From Selaginella moellendorffii (lineage: Eukaryota; Streptophyta; Lycopodiopsida; Selaginellales; Selaginellaceae), in NCBI RefSeq assembly GCF_000143415.4, contig NW_003314390.1, positions 272,973 through 336,972 on the forward strand: 64,000 nt of DNA. The letters are read 5' to 3'. The notes under the pieces were generated by a model. That model made no database searches, was not told where the DNA came from, and saw only the letters and a program-made list of their open reading frames with translations. A program made the translations under genes and the position numbers. Shown in pieces: positions 25,023-35,135 of the stretch (the stretch's first letter is position 1; each line of letters begins with the position of its first letter).

Positions 25023-27413
25023 ATGATCTCCAAGGATGGGAAATTCCACCAGGAAACGATGATCACGGCGAGGCGGTGGAGATCACAGCCTGCCAGCCCA
25101 GCGCCAACGCCATTTCAAGATGACAAGTGGAGTGAGCAGGGAAGCAAATCCTTGCAAGACAAGCCGGCCATGGACGCTGCTCCGCGCGATGGCTGGGGGC
25201 TCAACATTCTCAAGCAGCAGCAAAAGGCGCGATTGCCCAAGGGGAGCTTTGTGGATTTGATTGGTGACGCCGACTTGGCCAAGCTCACTCTGAGAGATCA
25301 TGACGAGGAGCTCCAGGAAGAGGCGTCCAGTACCAGCCGAGAATCCACCAGTGCCATCTCGGGGTCTTTGTCGAGCACGGAGCAACGCGGGGTTCCAGCG
25401 TCGTGTAGGACTACTGCTACTAGCGGCCGGGCCTCTTCACGGGCCTCCTCTAGCGTCGGCTCCTCTGGGGAGAGCTCGGACAACATAGATGGCTACTTCG
25501 ATGTCGACGTAGATGACACAAGCGAGCGCCAGGCTTGTGGAGCCAGAGCGGCTGCTTACAAGCGGGGATTGAGCCAGAGGAGAATAAGAGGGAGCAGCAG
25601 TAGTGAGCAGCAGCTATCAAGCTCGAGCGTCGTCGAAGACTCGAGTGAAAAGGACGAGAAATGTTTGGAGAACGAGGGCAGGAAGAACTTCGAGGAGCTT
25701 CAACAACAACTACAACAAGAACAAAGAGCACAAGAAGAAGAAAAGGTGCAGCACCAACAAGTGGTACGTAAAATCTTTCCTTTTCTCTTTCTTTTCCAAC
25801 AATTACCAAGGATTGGCATGCAGGATCCTTTACCAATTCAACATCCGGTGGAGGAACTCTTTTACGCTGTCAAGAACAAGGATGAAGCAAGAGTGAGGGC
25901 GCTGCACAGTGCAAGAGTTGTTCCACTAGAGGTTGCTTCAGGTTTTCTTTTTCCTCGAGTCCTTGTGTTTTAATATTCAAGTGGTTTGTTTTTTCTTTTC
26001 CTTGCAGTCAACCGACAAAAACGGGATGACACCGCTCATCGTGTCTTGCCTCGATGGAACCTTGCTCCAAATGGCACGTCTTCTTATCAGCTTGGGTGCA
26101 AACGTCCACGCATATCGATCCGGTAAATGTATTCAGCGTTTTGTTCGGGAGTTAGAAAACTCATTGCCGTTTGCTTGAATCCTCAAGGTTTACATGCCGG
26201 ATATCCGTTGCATCATGCTGCCAAAAGGGGTCACGACCAGATAGTAGCGCTGCTTCTTTCTCGTGGTGGTATGTATGGTAGCTGTTCTCTAGACATCTGT
26301 AACAGCACTATTTTGCAGCTTCTGCATTGGCTGTGAATGATGATGGTCAAACAGCTCTAGATATGGCAAGGATACGAGGCCATGCTTCTGTGGTACGCGT
26401 GATAGAGGTACACGAAAACCCGCACTCTTGTTGTTTCACGTTTCTCATTTCAATTTTGTGTTTTCCCAAGGACTGGATTTCTCTCTTCAGGGGGATATTG
26501 CGACAAGTTACAGACAATGCAGGCTCTCAGATCATGAAAAGAATGTAAGCTGGGCCCGAGCCAAAGATGATTTGTTAAAACGTTGTGCTCCTTTGCAGCT
26601 GGGCGGTGGTTTTACCATCTGAAGTAACTTCCCATGGCGTTCCGAGGCACGAACTCGTTGTTTATAATTCTCGCAAGGTGAAACACAAGATGGTTTTCCG
26701 TTTATTCTTTTCCTTACGCGAGTCTGTGTCAGCAGGTTCCAATGCCAGAGTCAGTCATCCTTCTTGGAAGTGTTACTAGCGAGTTTGAGGAGCCAGACTA
26801 CTTTCTATCAGATCCCTCAATGATCATAACGGACAAAGTCACAAGTAAGCCTTCGTCTTTTAAGCTAGCAATTATATGCTGGTTCATCCATCTCTGGCAG
26901 AGACGAAGTTCAAGTTCTACTCCCAGGAGCACGGAGACAAGCAACAGCTGTCGGAATTCTACAAAGCTTGCAAGGGAATTCCACAGGTGAGCAACTAGTT
27001 CTAGAGTGACACACCCATCGTCTAAACTCGTACGACTGTAGTGCAAGAAGCAGGCCTCCAAAGGCGAGAGGCTAGCCCGAACAAGGTCCGAGACTCTAGT
27101 TTCTCACGCCGGATCCATTCCTCCTCCATCAACACGCCGGAAGATGGACGACGTTGGGCCACGCCCTTCGCCTTCGGTGACTCGCTCCCGGTCGGAGAAG
27201 GTTCCAAGCTCCAGGAAGAACGTGATATTTCCAGAAGAGTCACTGAGGACGGACGAGCACAGGCAGTGTGTGATTTGCAAGCAGGCAGCAGCAGCAGCAG
27301 CAGCGACGCCGAGGACGTGCGCACACGTCTGTTCGTCGCGCTCATGCTTGGCCAAGCTCAAGAATGGTTCGTGTCCACTCTGCCGAGCTCCGGGACGCGG
27401 CCACCTGGGATAA
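25023..27413 (+). CDS. XBAT34/35-like ankyrin-RING E3 ubiquitin ligase with long N-terminal extension
   Basis: This is a probable RING E3 ligase. Ten exons (25023-25763, 25824-25931, 26008-26122, 26188-26268, 26319-26407, 26471-26544, 26599-26677, 26736-26844, 26901-26986, 27042-27413) give 617 aa. Residues 1 to about 247 are a Ser/Gln/Glu-rich extension (acidic DNIDGYFDVDVDD, then a Q/E-rich coiled coil). Ankyrin repeats follow (NGMTPLIVSCLDG; GYPLHHAAKRGHDQIVALLL; GQTALDMARIRGHASVV). The plant-specific middle module includes IWAVVLPSE and GDKQQLSEFYKACKGI. A C-terminal C3HC4 RING reads CVIC, CAHVCSSRSC, CPLC. The ankyrin-to-RING part matches XBAT34/35. The extension is longer than in the Arabidopsis proteins as I know them. 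An exon 6 start at 26471 keeps frame, whereas the alternative AG at 26490 does not. Confidence 0.85.
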
Positions 27414-27605
27414 GTAGCTCGTTCATTCTTTGGGAAATAAGAATAAAAACCTTCTGGAAGTTTTCGTGTATATTTCTTGGGATCCAAGCATTGAGCAATA
27501 GGTGGTGATATTATGTACAGGCGTGACAAACATGAAATGGAGAGACAGACGATAATAAGTTGGCTGATCTTATAGGAGTGAAGGCTCTGTTGTACGAGGT
27601 GTAGC

Positions 27606-29046
27606 TCACCGCTTCCTGAAAGACTGCGCACGGAATCTTCCGGAGCCAAAGTTCTGAACGCGTCCAAACTCGCGCTGCTCTTTGATGCTCGCAAACAAGG
27701 AGTCGAGAGTGCGGTGCCTCTTGGGCACATCGGAGTAGTCATCCAACTGTGGCCACGAACAAACCAACATCTTTCACCACGAGAAAAAAGAAAGCCGAGA
27801 AGCTATGCATATCCATACCTTGTTGGATCCATATGGCATCCTCAGCTGGACCTGCATTGGACGGTCGTAGTCTTCAAAGTCGTCCCCCAGATCGTCACGA
27901 AATCGAAACTCATTGTCCCAGTTCATTCTCGCACCGCCGCCGCCGCCGCCGCCTCCCCCACGCCCTGGAGGAGGTGGCCTTTGCGTTGGTGCTGGCCTGG
28001 CAAAAACACGAAACCGTCATCAAAAGATCAGAGAGATACCGAGAGAGTAGAGAGAGCATTCCATCCATCATCCATATCCAGCCAGCCAGCCAGCATACTA
28101 CTATACACCGACGACGATCGCTTGAATCGAAAGAACCAGCGCCTTGGCTTGACAGCCATTCCAGAGCAGCCACCAAAGACCAAAGTCGTTCGAGCGAGCG
28201 GGCGGGCGGTCCACCATTCTGTCGACCACCCGCATTGCTGTTCTTGCCAGAGGCTCTTGCCATTTTCAGGATCCAACCCACACAGCAGCCACCAGTAGCA
28301 GCAGTCCAGGCAAGAGAGGAGAAAAAAAAGTGGTAATGCACCATCCAAGACTCACTTGCTGTTCTCATTCACCACCGAGATCTTGAGCTTCCCGGCGGCT
28401 CCCTCGTAGATATCCACTCTATCGCCGGGAGCCAAGTGCTTCCGGGGGAAGCCACTCCGCTTAAACATCTCGTTCCTGTGGCAAGCCAACCAAGTCTTTA
28501 GCCACCTCCGCTCCAAAACCATACAGACTACCTGTTGCCACCGCCGCCGCCGCCCCCGCCGCCACCACGGCTCTTGATGGGTGCGTGATACGGCCGAGAT
28601 CCAGAGTAGAAAGTCTCGCTCCTTCGCTCGGGAATCCTTCCCTGGAGGAGAGAAACAACGCCCAAGTCACATCCATACTTGCACAAAAGCTTCCTTTTTT
28701 TTTCCATGCCTGGCGGATTGCGGCGGAGCGAGAGGCCGCGGAGCGACGAATTGCCTCTCGGGCGTCTCGCCGCGGCGGCGGAGGGCGCTCGCTGCTGCGG
28801 TGTGAACCGTTGCTTCTCACGGGGCTGTGCATCATGGTGTCGCGGTTGAGCTTGATGATCTCATCTACACAGGGAAGAAAGAGCACGCATTTCATCCATC
28901 AGCGCCAGAGAATGCCAATGCAAATGCCAGTGCCAGAGCAGCGAAAATTTACCCAGAGACATGTCCATCTTCTCCTCCTCGCCCTCCTCCAGCTCATTGT
29001 TGAAATCCTCCTCGCGGGGCGGAGATACCATCTGGCTGCTGGACAT
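27606..29046 (-). CDS. UIEF-like mRNA export adaptor (UAP56-binding motif)
   Basis: This is a nuclear mRNA export adaptor candidate. Six exons (29046-28953, 28864-28710, 28641-28532, 28475-28356, 27996-27819, 27746-27606) give 265 aa. The UAP56-binding motif is built across intron 1: KMDMSLDEIIKLNRD, near residues 27-40. It is followed by Arg/Ser and Pro-rich sequence, two poly-Gly runs (GGGGGGGGG, RGG-like), a conserved middle segment (FPRKHLAPGDRVDIYEGAAGKLKISVVNENS), and a C-terminal TLDSLFASIKEQR element. This is the layout of UIF and plant UIEF proteins, which bridge UAP56 and mRNA. Intron 2 (28709-28642) appears to use a GC donor; no GT donor preserves the frame. An AAACCCTA element lies 35 bp upstream of the ATG. 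Confidence 0.8.
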
Positions 29047-29099
29047 GGCGGAGCGATCTCTCTCCCCCGCCCCGCCCGTTAAACCCTAGTGTAAACCCT

Positions 29100-30180
29100 C
29101 GCCGCTCGTTCTCTCGCCCCACCCAGGATAGCAAGCCAAACAAGAGATTGGGCTAGCAAGATATTTCCACAGCCGGGAGCACATCCTGGCCGTCCATATC
29201 CAACGGCATAGATGCAACCTTCACCATGGTTAACTATTAAAACCTTAATCCTTTATTAAGGCCGAACCTCCGAAGTTGTGTTTTGTTCGAGGCGTGTGAA
29301 ATGCACCGATATTCCTTTTGGAAAATCTGCATTAGAAAATAGTAGAGATGTAGAGAAATTGGCAAAGAGAGTTAGTTATATAAATGAGGGCAAAAATAAA
29401 AGATTAATAATGTTTAAAAGTGTTTTTTAGTAAGTGATGAAAAGATTGTGAGTATTAATGAAATTGCACTCAATTTTTAATGAGCTTTAGAGTGTTTTTG
29501 GAAAGCCTTGATTTTAACTATATCTCACAGTCAGCCATTAGTAATAAAGCATCCTTAACAATTTTGCTTACATCTTTTGCAACTTTTCTAAATTCCCAAT
29601 TGGGCATAATGTAGTGGAATCTACATAGTATAATGCCTTTTGGTCTCAGTTCTAATAAAGAGATAAGTAGCAATTGCAAACTTAATTGGATCTTGCAAGT
29701 TAAAAAATTCTGGTGTGGGAGACTTCTAATTGAGAATTACATATGTGTTTGACTGAGGGGCCCATAAGATCTTTAAATATTTGTTGGGAATTATAGTACT
29801 CTCACCACATTCTTGGAAAAACTTATTATACAGTTGGCCACATGGCAAAATATCCATTAGTAATGTTCTGCACAAGGGTTTAAAGGTTAGGGTTCTTGGA
29901 AGATAGTAAAGGATATGATATGTCTTTAAATATTTGTTAACATTACGTGGGCACAAGGGTTCTTGAATTGAAAAATTATAGTAAAGGATATGATATGAGC
30001 AGATATAATAACTTTCTGAGACATTTGATACCTGAAATTTATTGTAGCGGAATCAATTTATTATGTCATCAGATTTGGAAACTTACAGGATTGAAACTAG
30101 ATCCTATTTCACAAATTTTCCATTTACAGATCACCTACACGTATGTTGGTATTTTCATAAAAAGAGACTATATCAAATGC
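29100..30180. other. AT-rich intergenic DNA
   Basis: No gene is seen. A short GGATATGATATG-type repeat with flanking sequence occurs at about 29912 and 29987, and a shared TAGTAAAGGATATGATATG core is visible in both. No coding domain is present. Confidence 0.4.
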
Positions 30181-30186
30181 CCGAAG

Positions 30187-32068
30187 TTAAAATCCGGGGC
30201 TGAAAGCATGGAACCTCCAGTAGACAAGGCGCGCCCTGGCGCCTCTCAAGGAGCTCCACTGCTTGCAAGCGATGGCCTCGGTCGCACTCTCGACGCTGGT
30301 GAATTCCACCAGAGCTTCCCTCCGCTTCCTCCCCTCCCTCGCCTGCGACACCTCCACCTTGACGATCACACCATGCTCCGCGAAGTGCCTCACCACGTCC
30401 ACCTCTTGGATGTCCGGCACCAGGTTGGAGGCGTGGATCACCTTGGTCGGGGGGCAGCACTTCTTGGCATACGCGTACAGGAACCGGTTCCCAGTCCCCC
30501 AGCTGTAGAAATGCGTGTGAGGGTGCCGCAAGCATGAGTGATCTGATAGAGTGATCTCCATTTTCTTTCCAAACAGTGAAACTCCCTGCAACCACGCTTC
30601 AGCAGTGACAAGCACAAGCTAAACTCGACAGCTCTTGATACCTTGAGGCAGGCCATCGCAAGGTCCGCTTGGAAGCCGTCGCTCATCTGTACCAGTGCGA
30701 GCTCTGGTTTCACAAAGGAGCCTTTGATTCGCAGGACATTTCCGTAGACCGAGAAGAGGTTGTACAGCTTGTGCTCGTTTATCATCTGCAAGCCACAAGC
30801 CACGGCATTCAAGCTGTTCAGTCCAACGTAGTTAAAGGACCGCTGAGACGATCTCATACCCGCGTGTTTAGATTCGAGAGGAGCAGCACGCAGCGCTGGT
30901 TCGTTGTTGGACCTGAAGGCAACAGCCCGGAATTCCCTGGCTTGTAGCACAGCAAGACAAAAACGTATCAAACTCTGTACCGACATCGGACACCGGGTTT
31001 CATCAGGTGAACGTTTCCTGCGCCGAGAATGGACGGAAACCTTGCACTTGGCAAAGAACTGTTTGTGAAGTCTCTGCCAGAAAAGAACCACCAGATATAC
31101 ATGACTGGGAGAAAAGAAAACCGGAACGTAGTACCTGGAAAGATCGTTATTGCATGCCACACGAACTTCGTCGGTCCTGGAAACGGGAGAAAGTGTAAGT
31201 GCGAGTGACTAGAAAGGTACAAACTCACCTTGAGTATTGGATTTCCATAGTGCACGACCCGTTCAAGATCTTGCTTTTGTGGAGACGATGCTTGGCTTCA
31301 CGAGCATCTCGTGGAGAAGCGTACTGGATGAGTGCCTGCGCAAGCACTGTGGAAGAAAGACATGAAAAGCCGCTATGAAACGAGGCAGGCCTACCAGTTG
31401 ACTGAGGAAAGATGGCAATCTTCTCGATGGGCCCGAAACTCTTGAAGGTCTGATGGAGGGCATCCACGGTAACGTGACATACCGAGTCTAGCATCGTCAC
31501 TAGAAGGATTGCGCTGCATGTTTCCTGAGCTTGGCACTCTTTAGCAAGAAAAAGAAAGCAAAGTGGTCGACTACCTCGGCCGGATAGAGCTCTTTACGAG
31601 CAGAGAACTGAATGGAAACGTCCCTCCCCCTGAGAAGAGATCTCAGTTACGAGCGAAAAGGAGAATGCGAGCACTCCCACCTTACGGTTGCCTGGCGCGA
31701 TGCAAAGTGCCGGATGACTAGAAAGGCCTTGGCGATATCTTGCATTTGAACAAAAGCCTTTCACAGCGAGAGAAACAGTGAGCAAGAAAGAAGCTCTCAC
31801 TCGCTTACTTGATTCCATGTCCTCAAGAGAACAATGCCGCTGACTCTTCCAAATGGGCGAACAAGCTCCACAAGATCGTCCTAGGTAGGAAAAACAAACG
31901 ATTCTTCTTCTTGCGACAATCCGATCGATCTCTTCTACTCACCTCGGCCACATCCTGCGCCAGGTTGCGGAGATGGAGCACCTTGCAGGGGGAAGGATTT
32001 GGGAGCTCGGGCTCGCGAGGATACGCGCCGCAAGCAAAGCGATGGTAGCAGCGCCTGGGACGAAGCAT
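30187..32068 (-). CDS. PTB/hnRNP L-like RRM protein with organellar-type N-terminus (copy A)
   Basis: This is an RNA-binding protein with about four RRM domains of the polypyrimidine-tract-binding/hnRNP L type. Exons that could be placed are 32068-31943, 31880-31809, 31757-31681, 31629-31575, 31524-31395, 31346-31229, 31176-31135, about 31077-30990, about 30940-30860, 30785-30642 and 30585-30187. The junction near 30950-31010 is unresolved. The N-terminus (MLRPRRCYHRFACGAYP) is short, basic and lacks acids, resembling a mitochondrial presequence. RRM signatures are VLHLRNL with VELVRPFGRV, LLVTMLDSV with ALHQTFKSFG, VLLLSNLNT with YNLFSVYGNVL, and VIHASNLVP with VRHFAEHGVI. It shares exon lengths and phases with the divergent plus-strand copy that starts 90 bp away. 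Organelle targeting is inferred; nuclear PTB function remains possible. Confidence 0.82.
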
Positions 32069-32157
32069 TCCCCCTTTAAAGCCTTTAAAACATACCTTTT
32101 GCTGTGGTTTAGGGTTTATCGATTAGGGTTTAAGGGTTATGTAGAGAGGGGCGAAGA
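32069..32157. promoter_or_regulatory. Divergent promoter with two telo-box elements
   Basis: The 89-bp gap between the two PTB-like starts contains two TTTAGGGTTT / TTAGGGTTTA blocks (32108-32117 and 32123-32132). These are telo-boxes (AAACCCTA on the other strand), common near the starts of plant housekeeping genes. The gap is too short for two separate conventional promoters, so shared control is likely. Confidence 0.6.
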
Positions 32158-34090
32158 ATGCACCAAGCTGCGTCGCGGCGCCTGCTCGCCAGGAGCGCAG
32201 ATCTCTTCTTCTCCAGGCGCTACTGCGCTTCCCCTGCCGCTGGCGCTCTAGAATCCAAATCGCTCGACGAGAATGGATCAAAGCTCGAGCTGGAGCCGTC
32301 CAAGGTCTTACATTTTCGCAATCTCACGCCATACATAAGACGGGTGAGCGGTCTAGATCGCAAAAAAGAAGAGAACATAAGGATTTCGGATTTGTTTTGC
32401 CAGGGTGAGCTTGAGAAACTGGTTCGTCCTTTTGGAAGCGTGACGAGTTACCGATTGACGACAAGGACTCAGGTGTGTACTTGTCAACAGAGAAGCTCAA
32501 ATGATCGTTTCGTGTCTTTCTTCCAGGCGCTCTTGGAGATGAAAAATGTGAAGCAGGCTAAGAAGGTCGTTGATCACTTTTCCTCGGCAAAGGCACTCGT
32601 GAAGTAAGTCATTTTTGTCTCCTTTTCCGTTCGTTCCAATTGCGTGAAAACAGAAAAACAGAAGTCTATGTTGGATTCTCACGGTTTCAAGAGCTAGAAA
32701 AGGATGTGTCCCGTCTAGCTGATCCGGTTCGTGCTAGACGTATAGCGTAAAGCCACCTAAAATCCAAACATTCTTTTGCAGAAACAAGGCGCGAGCAGCA
32801 AAGTCCTTGCAGTGACTGTTACCAATCCAATTTATCCCATCGACGTGTATGTGCTGCACAGGGTGTTCTGCCCCCATGGCAGCGTTGAGAAGATAACCAT
32901 CTCCCGCAAGCTTGGTAAGTTTGTATCACACTTCCGCGTGACGTCTTATGGAATCTATTCGCGTGCAGGTATTTGCGGGTACATACAATTCGATTCCGTA
33001 AAAACTGCTGCTCACGTCAAAGATCTTCTCAATGATCGTCACATTTTCGATGGTTGCTGTAAGATGGAAATACAATATGCCAAGTGTGTGCCTTGTCTGT
33101 TTCTTCACTTCATCCTTTCTAATCGATAATGTTTTTTTAAGGTCCCAGGAACTTGGAGTGTATTTTAATGATGACAACAACAGGTAGAGAACTCCACGCC
33201 AGGCCCAAGCTCTCAGGCTAATCGTTTCTGTGCAGGGACTTCAAGGACACTTCCATTCCTTCAAGAGTACGGAGCGATCCATCGATTCTGGGTGCTCCGC
33301 CCGTTGAAAGTGTACCGGCACTGACTGCAGAGGACGCGGCCGCTGGAGCACCAGCCGTTGTTCCCACGCCTTTCATCGGCCGGCGGAAGCGGGTTGTGCG
33401 CGTGTCCAACTTGAACGTCGAGGTAATCTTCTCCTTCTGGAAGTTCGGCTGATTCATGTGCTTGGACTTGCAGAAAGTTGATGAGGACAAGCTCTTCAAT
33501 CTTTTTTCTCCATATGGAAAGATAAGAAAGGTGCAGGTGATAAAAGTCACCGGTCAGGGCCTGATAGAGATGAGTGACGCGTTTCAAGCGGAACTGGCGT
33601 CAGCCTGTCTCAAGGTAACTTCCTCCCTTTATGGAGACATGTTCAAAACTAACGTCGGCTAGCATGGCTACAGGGTGCGCGGGTTTTCGAGAAAGAACTG
33701 GACACTGTGGTTGTAGACAAGGAGCTTAATCTCAACCAGAGCCGGGACTACACAGACGCGCACGACAACATTTTCTTTCCCAGCTTTGTGAGAAACTGTC
33801 GCGGTCCCTCGCCAACAATTTACGTGTGGGGACTCCCTTCAGGTGTCACCGATGCAGAGCTCATCACTCACTTTTCCCCGCATGGCGAGATAGCTGCCAC
33901 TGAGGTGTTTGCATCCGAGGAAGGGAAGCCGCGAGCACGAGTTCGATTTGATACCAAAGAACAAGCAACCGAAGCTGTCGCTTGCAAGCAGTACAGCGTT
34001 GTCAATGGCTCCACGATCCGGCTCGCCTTTGCGATCAATGGGAAACCAAAGAAAACGTCCAGCAGTAACGCAGCGGAGGCTGGAGACTAG
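32158..34090 (+). CDS. PTB/hnRNP L-like RRM protein with mitochondrial-type presequence (copy B)
   Basis: This is the head-to-head paralogue of the preceding gene. Ten exons (32158-32343, 32404-32472, 32527-32603, 32654-32726, 32782-32914, 32969-33083, 33142-33183, 33236-33422, 33474-33614, 33674-34090) give 479 aa. The first ~30 residues (MHQAASRRLLARSADLFF, then SRRYCAS) look like a classic mitochondrial presequence: Arg-rich, amphipathic, with an RRY/CAS cleavage-like site. RRMs show VLHFRNLTP with LEKLVRPFGSV, VLAVTVTNPIYPI with FCPHGSVEKI, VVRVSNLNV with LFNLFSPYGKI, and IYVWGLPSG with HFSPHGEIAATEV. The C-terminus is Lys/Ser-rich. Exon lengths 3 and 7 (77 and 42 nt) are identical to copy A, showing recent common origin. 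Confidence 0.88.
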
Positions 34091-34318
34091 CCGAAAGAGA
34101 AAGAGGTACTTCCAAGCTTTCATAAATTCAACGTGTGGACTAAACCATACCAATGACCATTTCTCCTTGGTTGCAGATGTCAACGTTTCTCTCTTGCCTT
34201 CGACAGAGAAGCTGCGAATTGGAACTTTCTACGATTATGCATCACTGTGATGTCCATTTTTGACTTCGCGCAGATTAAAAGGTGTATGTTTCGGCGCACA
34301 GCCATCCGAGAGTTTGCC

Positions 34319-34943
34319 ATGGAGGGACAATCATCAAAGTATCTGATGGCTTGGCTTTTGATAGTAACGGTCGAGCTCCACTTCTTGGCAGCGGGGTGTC
34401 GGCTGCTAGAGCACGAGATCCCTTCTCGGGCAGTCGTGGAAGTTTCGGTCTATTGCGAGATTTGCCACGAAGGGCGCAGCATCAAGAACATAGCACTGCC
34501 TGGTCCGTACTATCTCCATCTCTATAAGTTCCTGTCGATGATCACCAGTTCTAGTGGAGTTTACATTCTCGGCATGGTTTGATCCAGGTGTTGTTGCGTT
34601 CCTGGAGTGCAATGGTGCTCGTGTCAGTGGCAGTAGCACCACGGACTCGTCCGGGAAATGGTCGGTGGATGTTCCCAGCGGCTACAACTTGGAGAGGGAT
34701 TGCCGGGTGTCCGTGCTCGAGCGCCCAAGTGGCTGTGGCTTATCGCCGGCCTCCAGCTCCATGCCAGACGTGAGACCGATCATACGAACGAGCAGCGATG
34801 GCAGCAGATTTGCCGCGGCCGAGCCTTTCGTTTACAACTCTCGCGATTGTGGCGAGAATGCGTATCGCCCAAGAAGCGCTCGCGCTCTTGCGGCCTCCAC
34901 GAATGCACTCAGCCTTGGGCCCCCGGATCCACCGCGGCCTTAG
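34319..34943 (+). CDS. Pollen Ole e 1-like secreted protein
   Basis: Two exons (34319-34502, 34588-34943) give 179 aa. Residues 1-27 form a signal peptide (hydrophobic LMAWLLIVTVELHFLAAGC). The mature part has the Ole e 1-type core: VEVSVYCEICHEGRSI, then GVVAFLEC, SGSSTTDSSGKWSVDVP, and Cys pairs in DCRVSVL and GCGLSP. The C-terminus carries RDCGENAYRPRS and a proline-rich end. Family members are cell-wall or extracellular proteins of unclear chemistry. It lies 228 bp downstream of PTB copy B in the same orientation. Confidence 0.75.
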
Positions 34944-35135
34944 ACCTTCTCATCACAGCTCGATTCGATACTGTATATTTCTCGTGATTCGTTTTTGAGT
35001 AAAGCATATTGTTGTATTCAAAAAATATGCCGAGTGTACGGAAGGGATATACCGCGGTCCGAGCTTGTGAAATGCGGGCTTGTTTTTGTAGGGCGGCGGC
35101 GGCGGCGGCGGCGGCGAGAAGAAGAAGAGGAGGCG

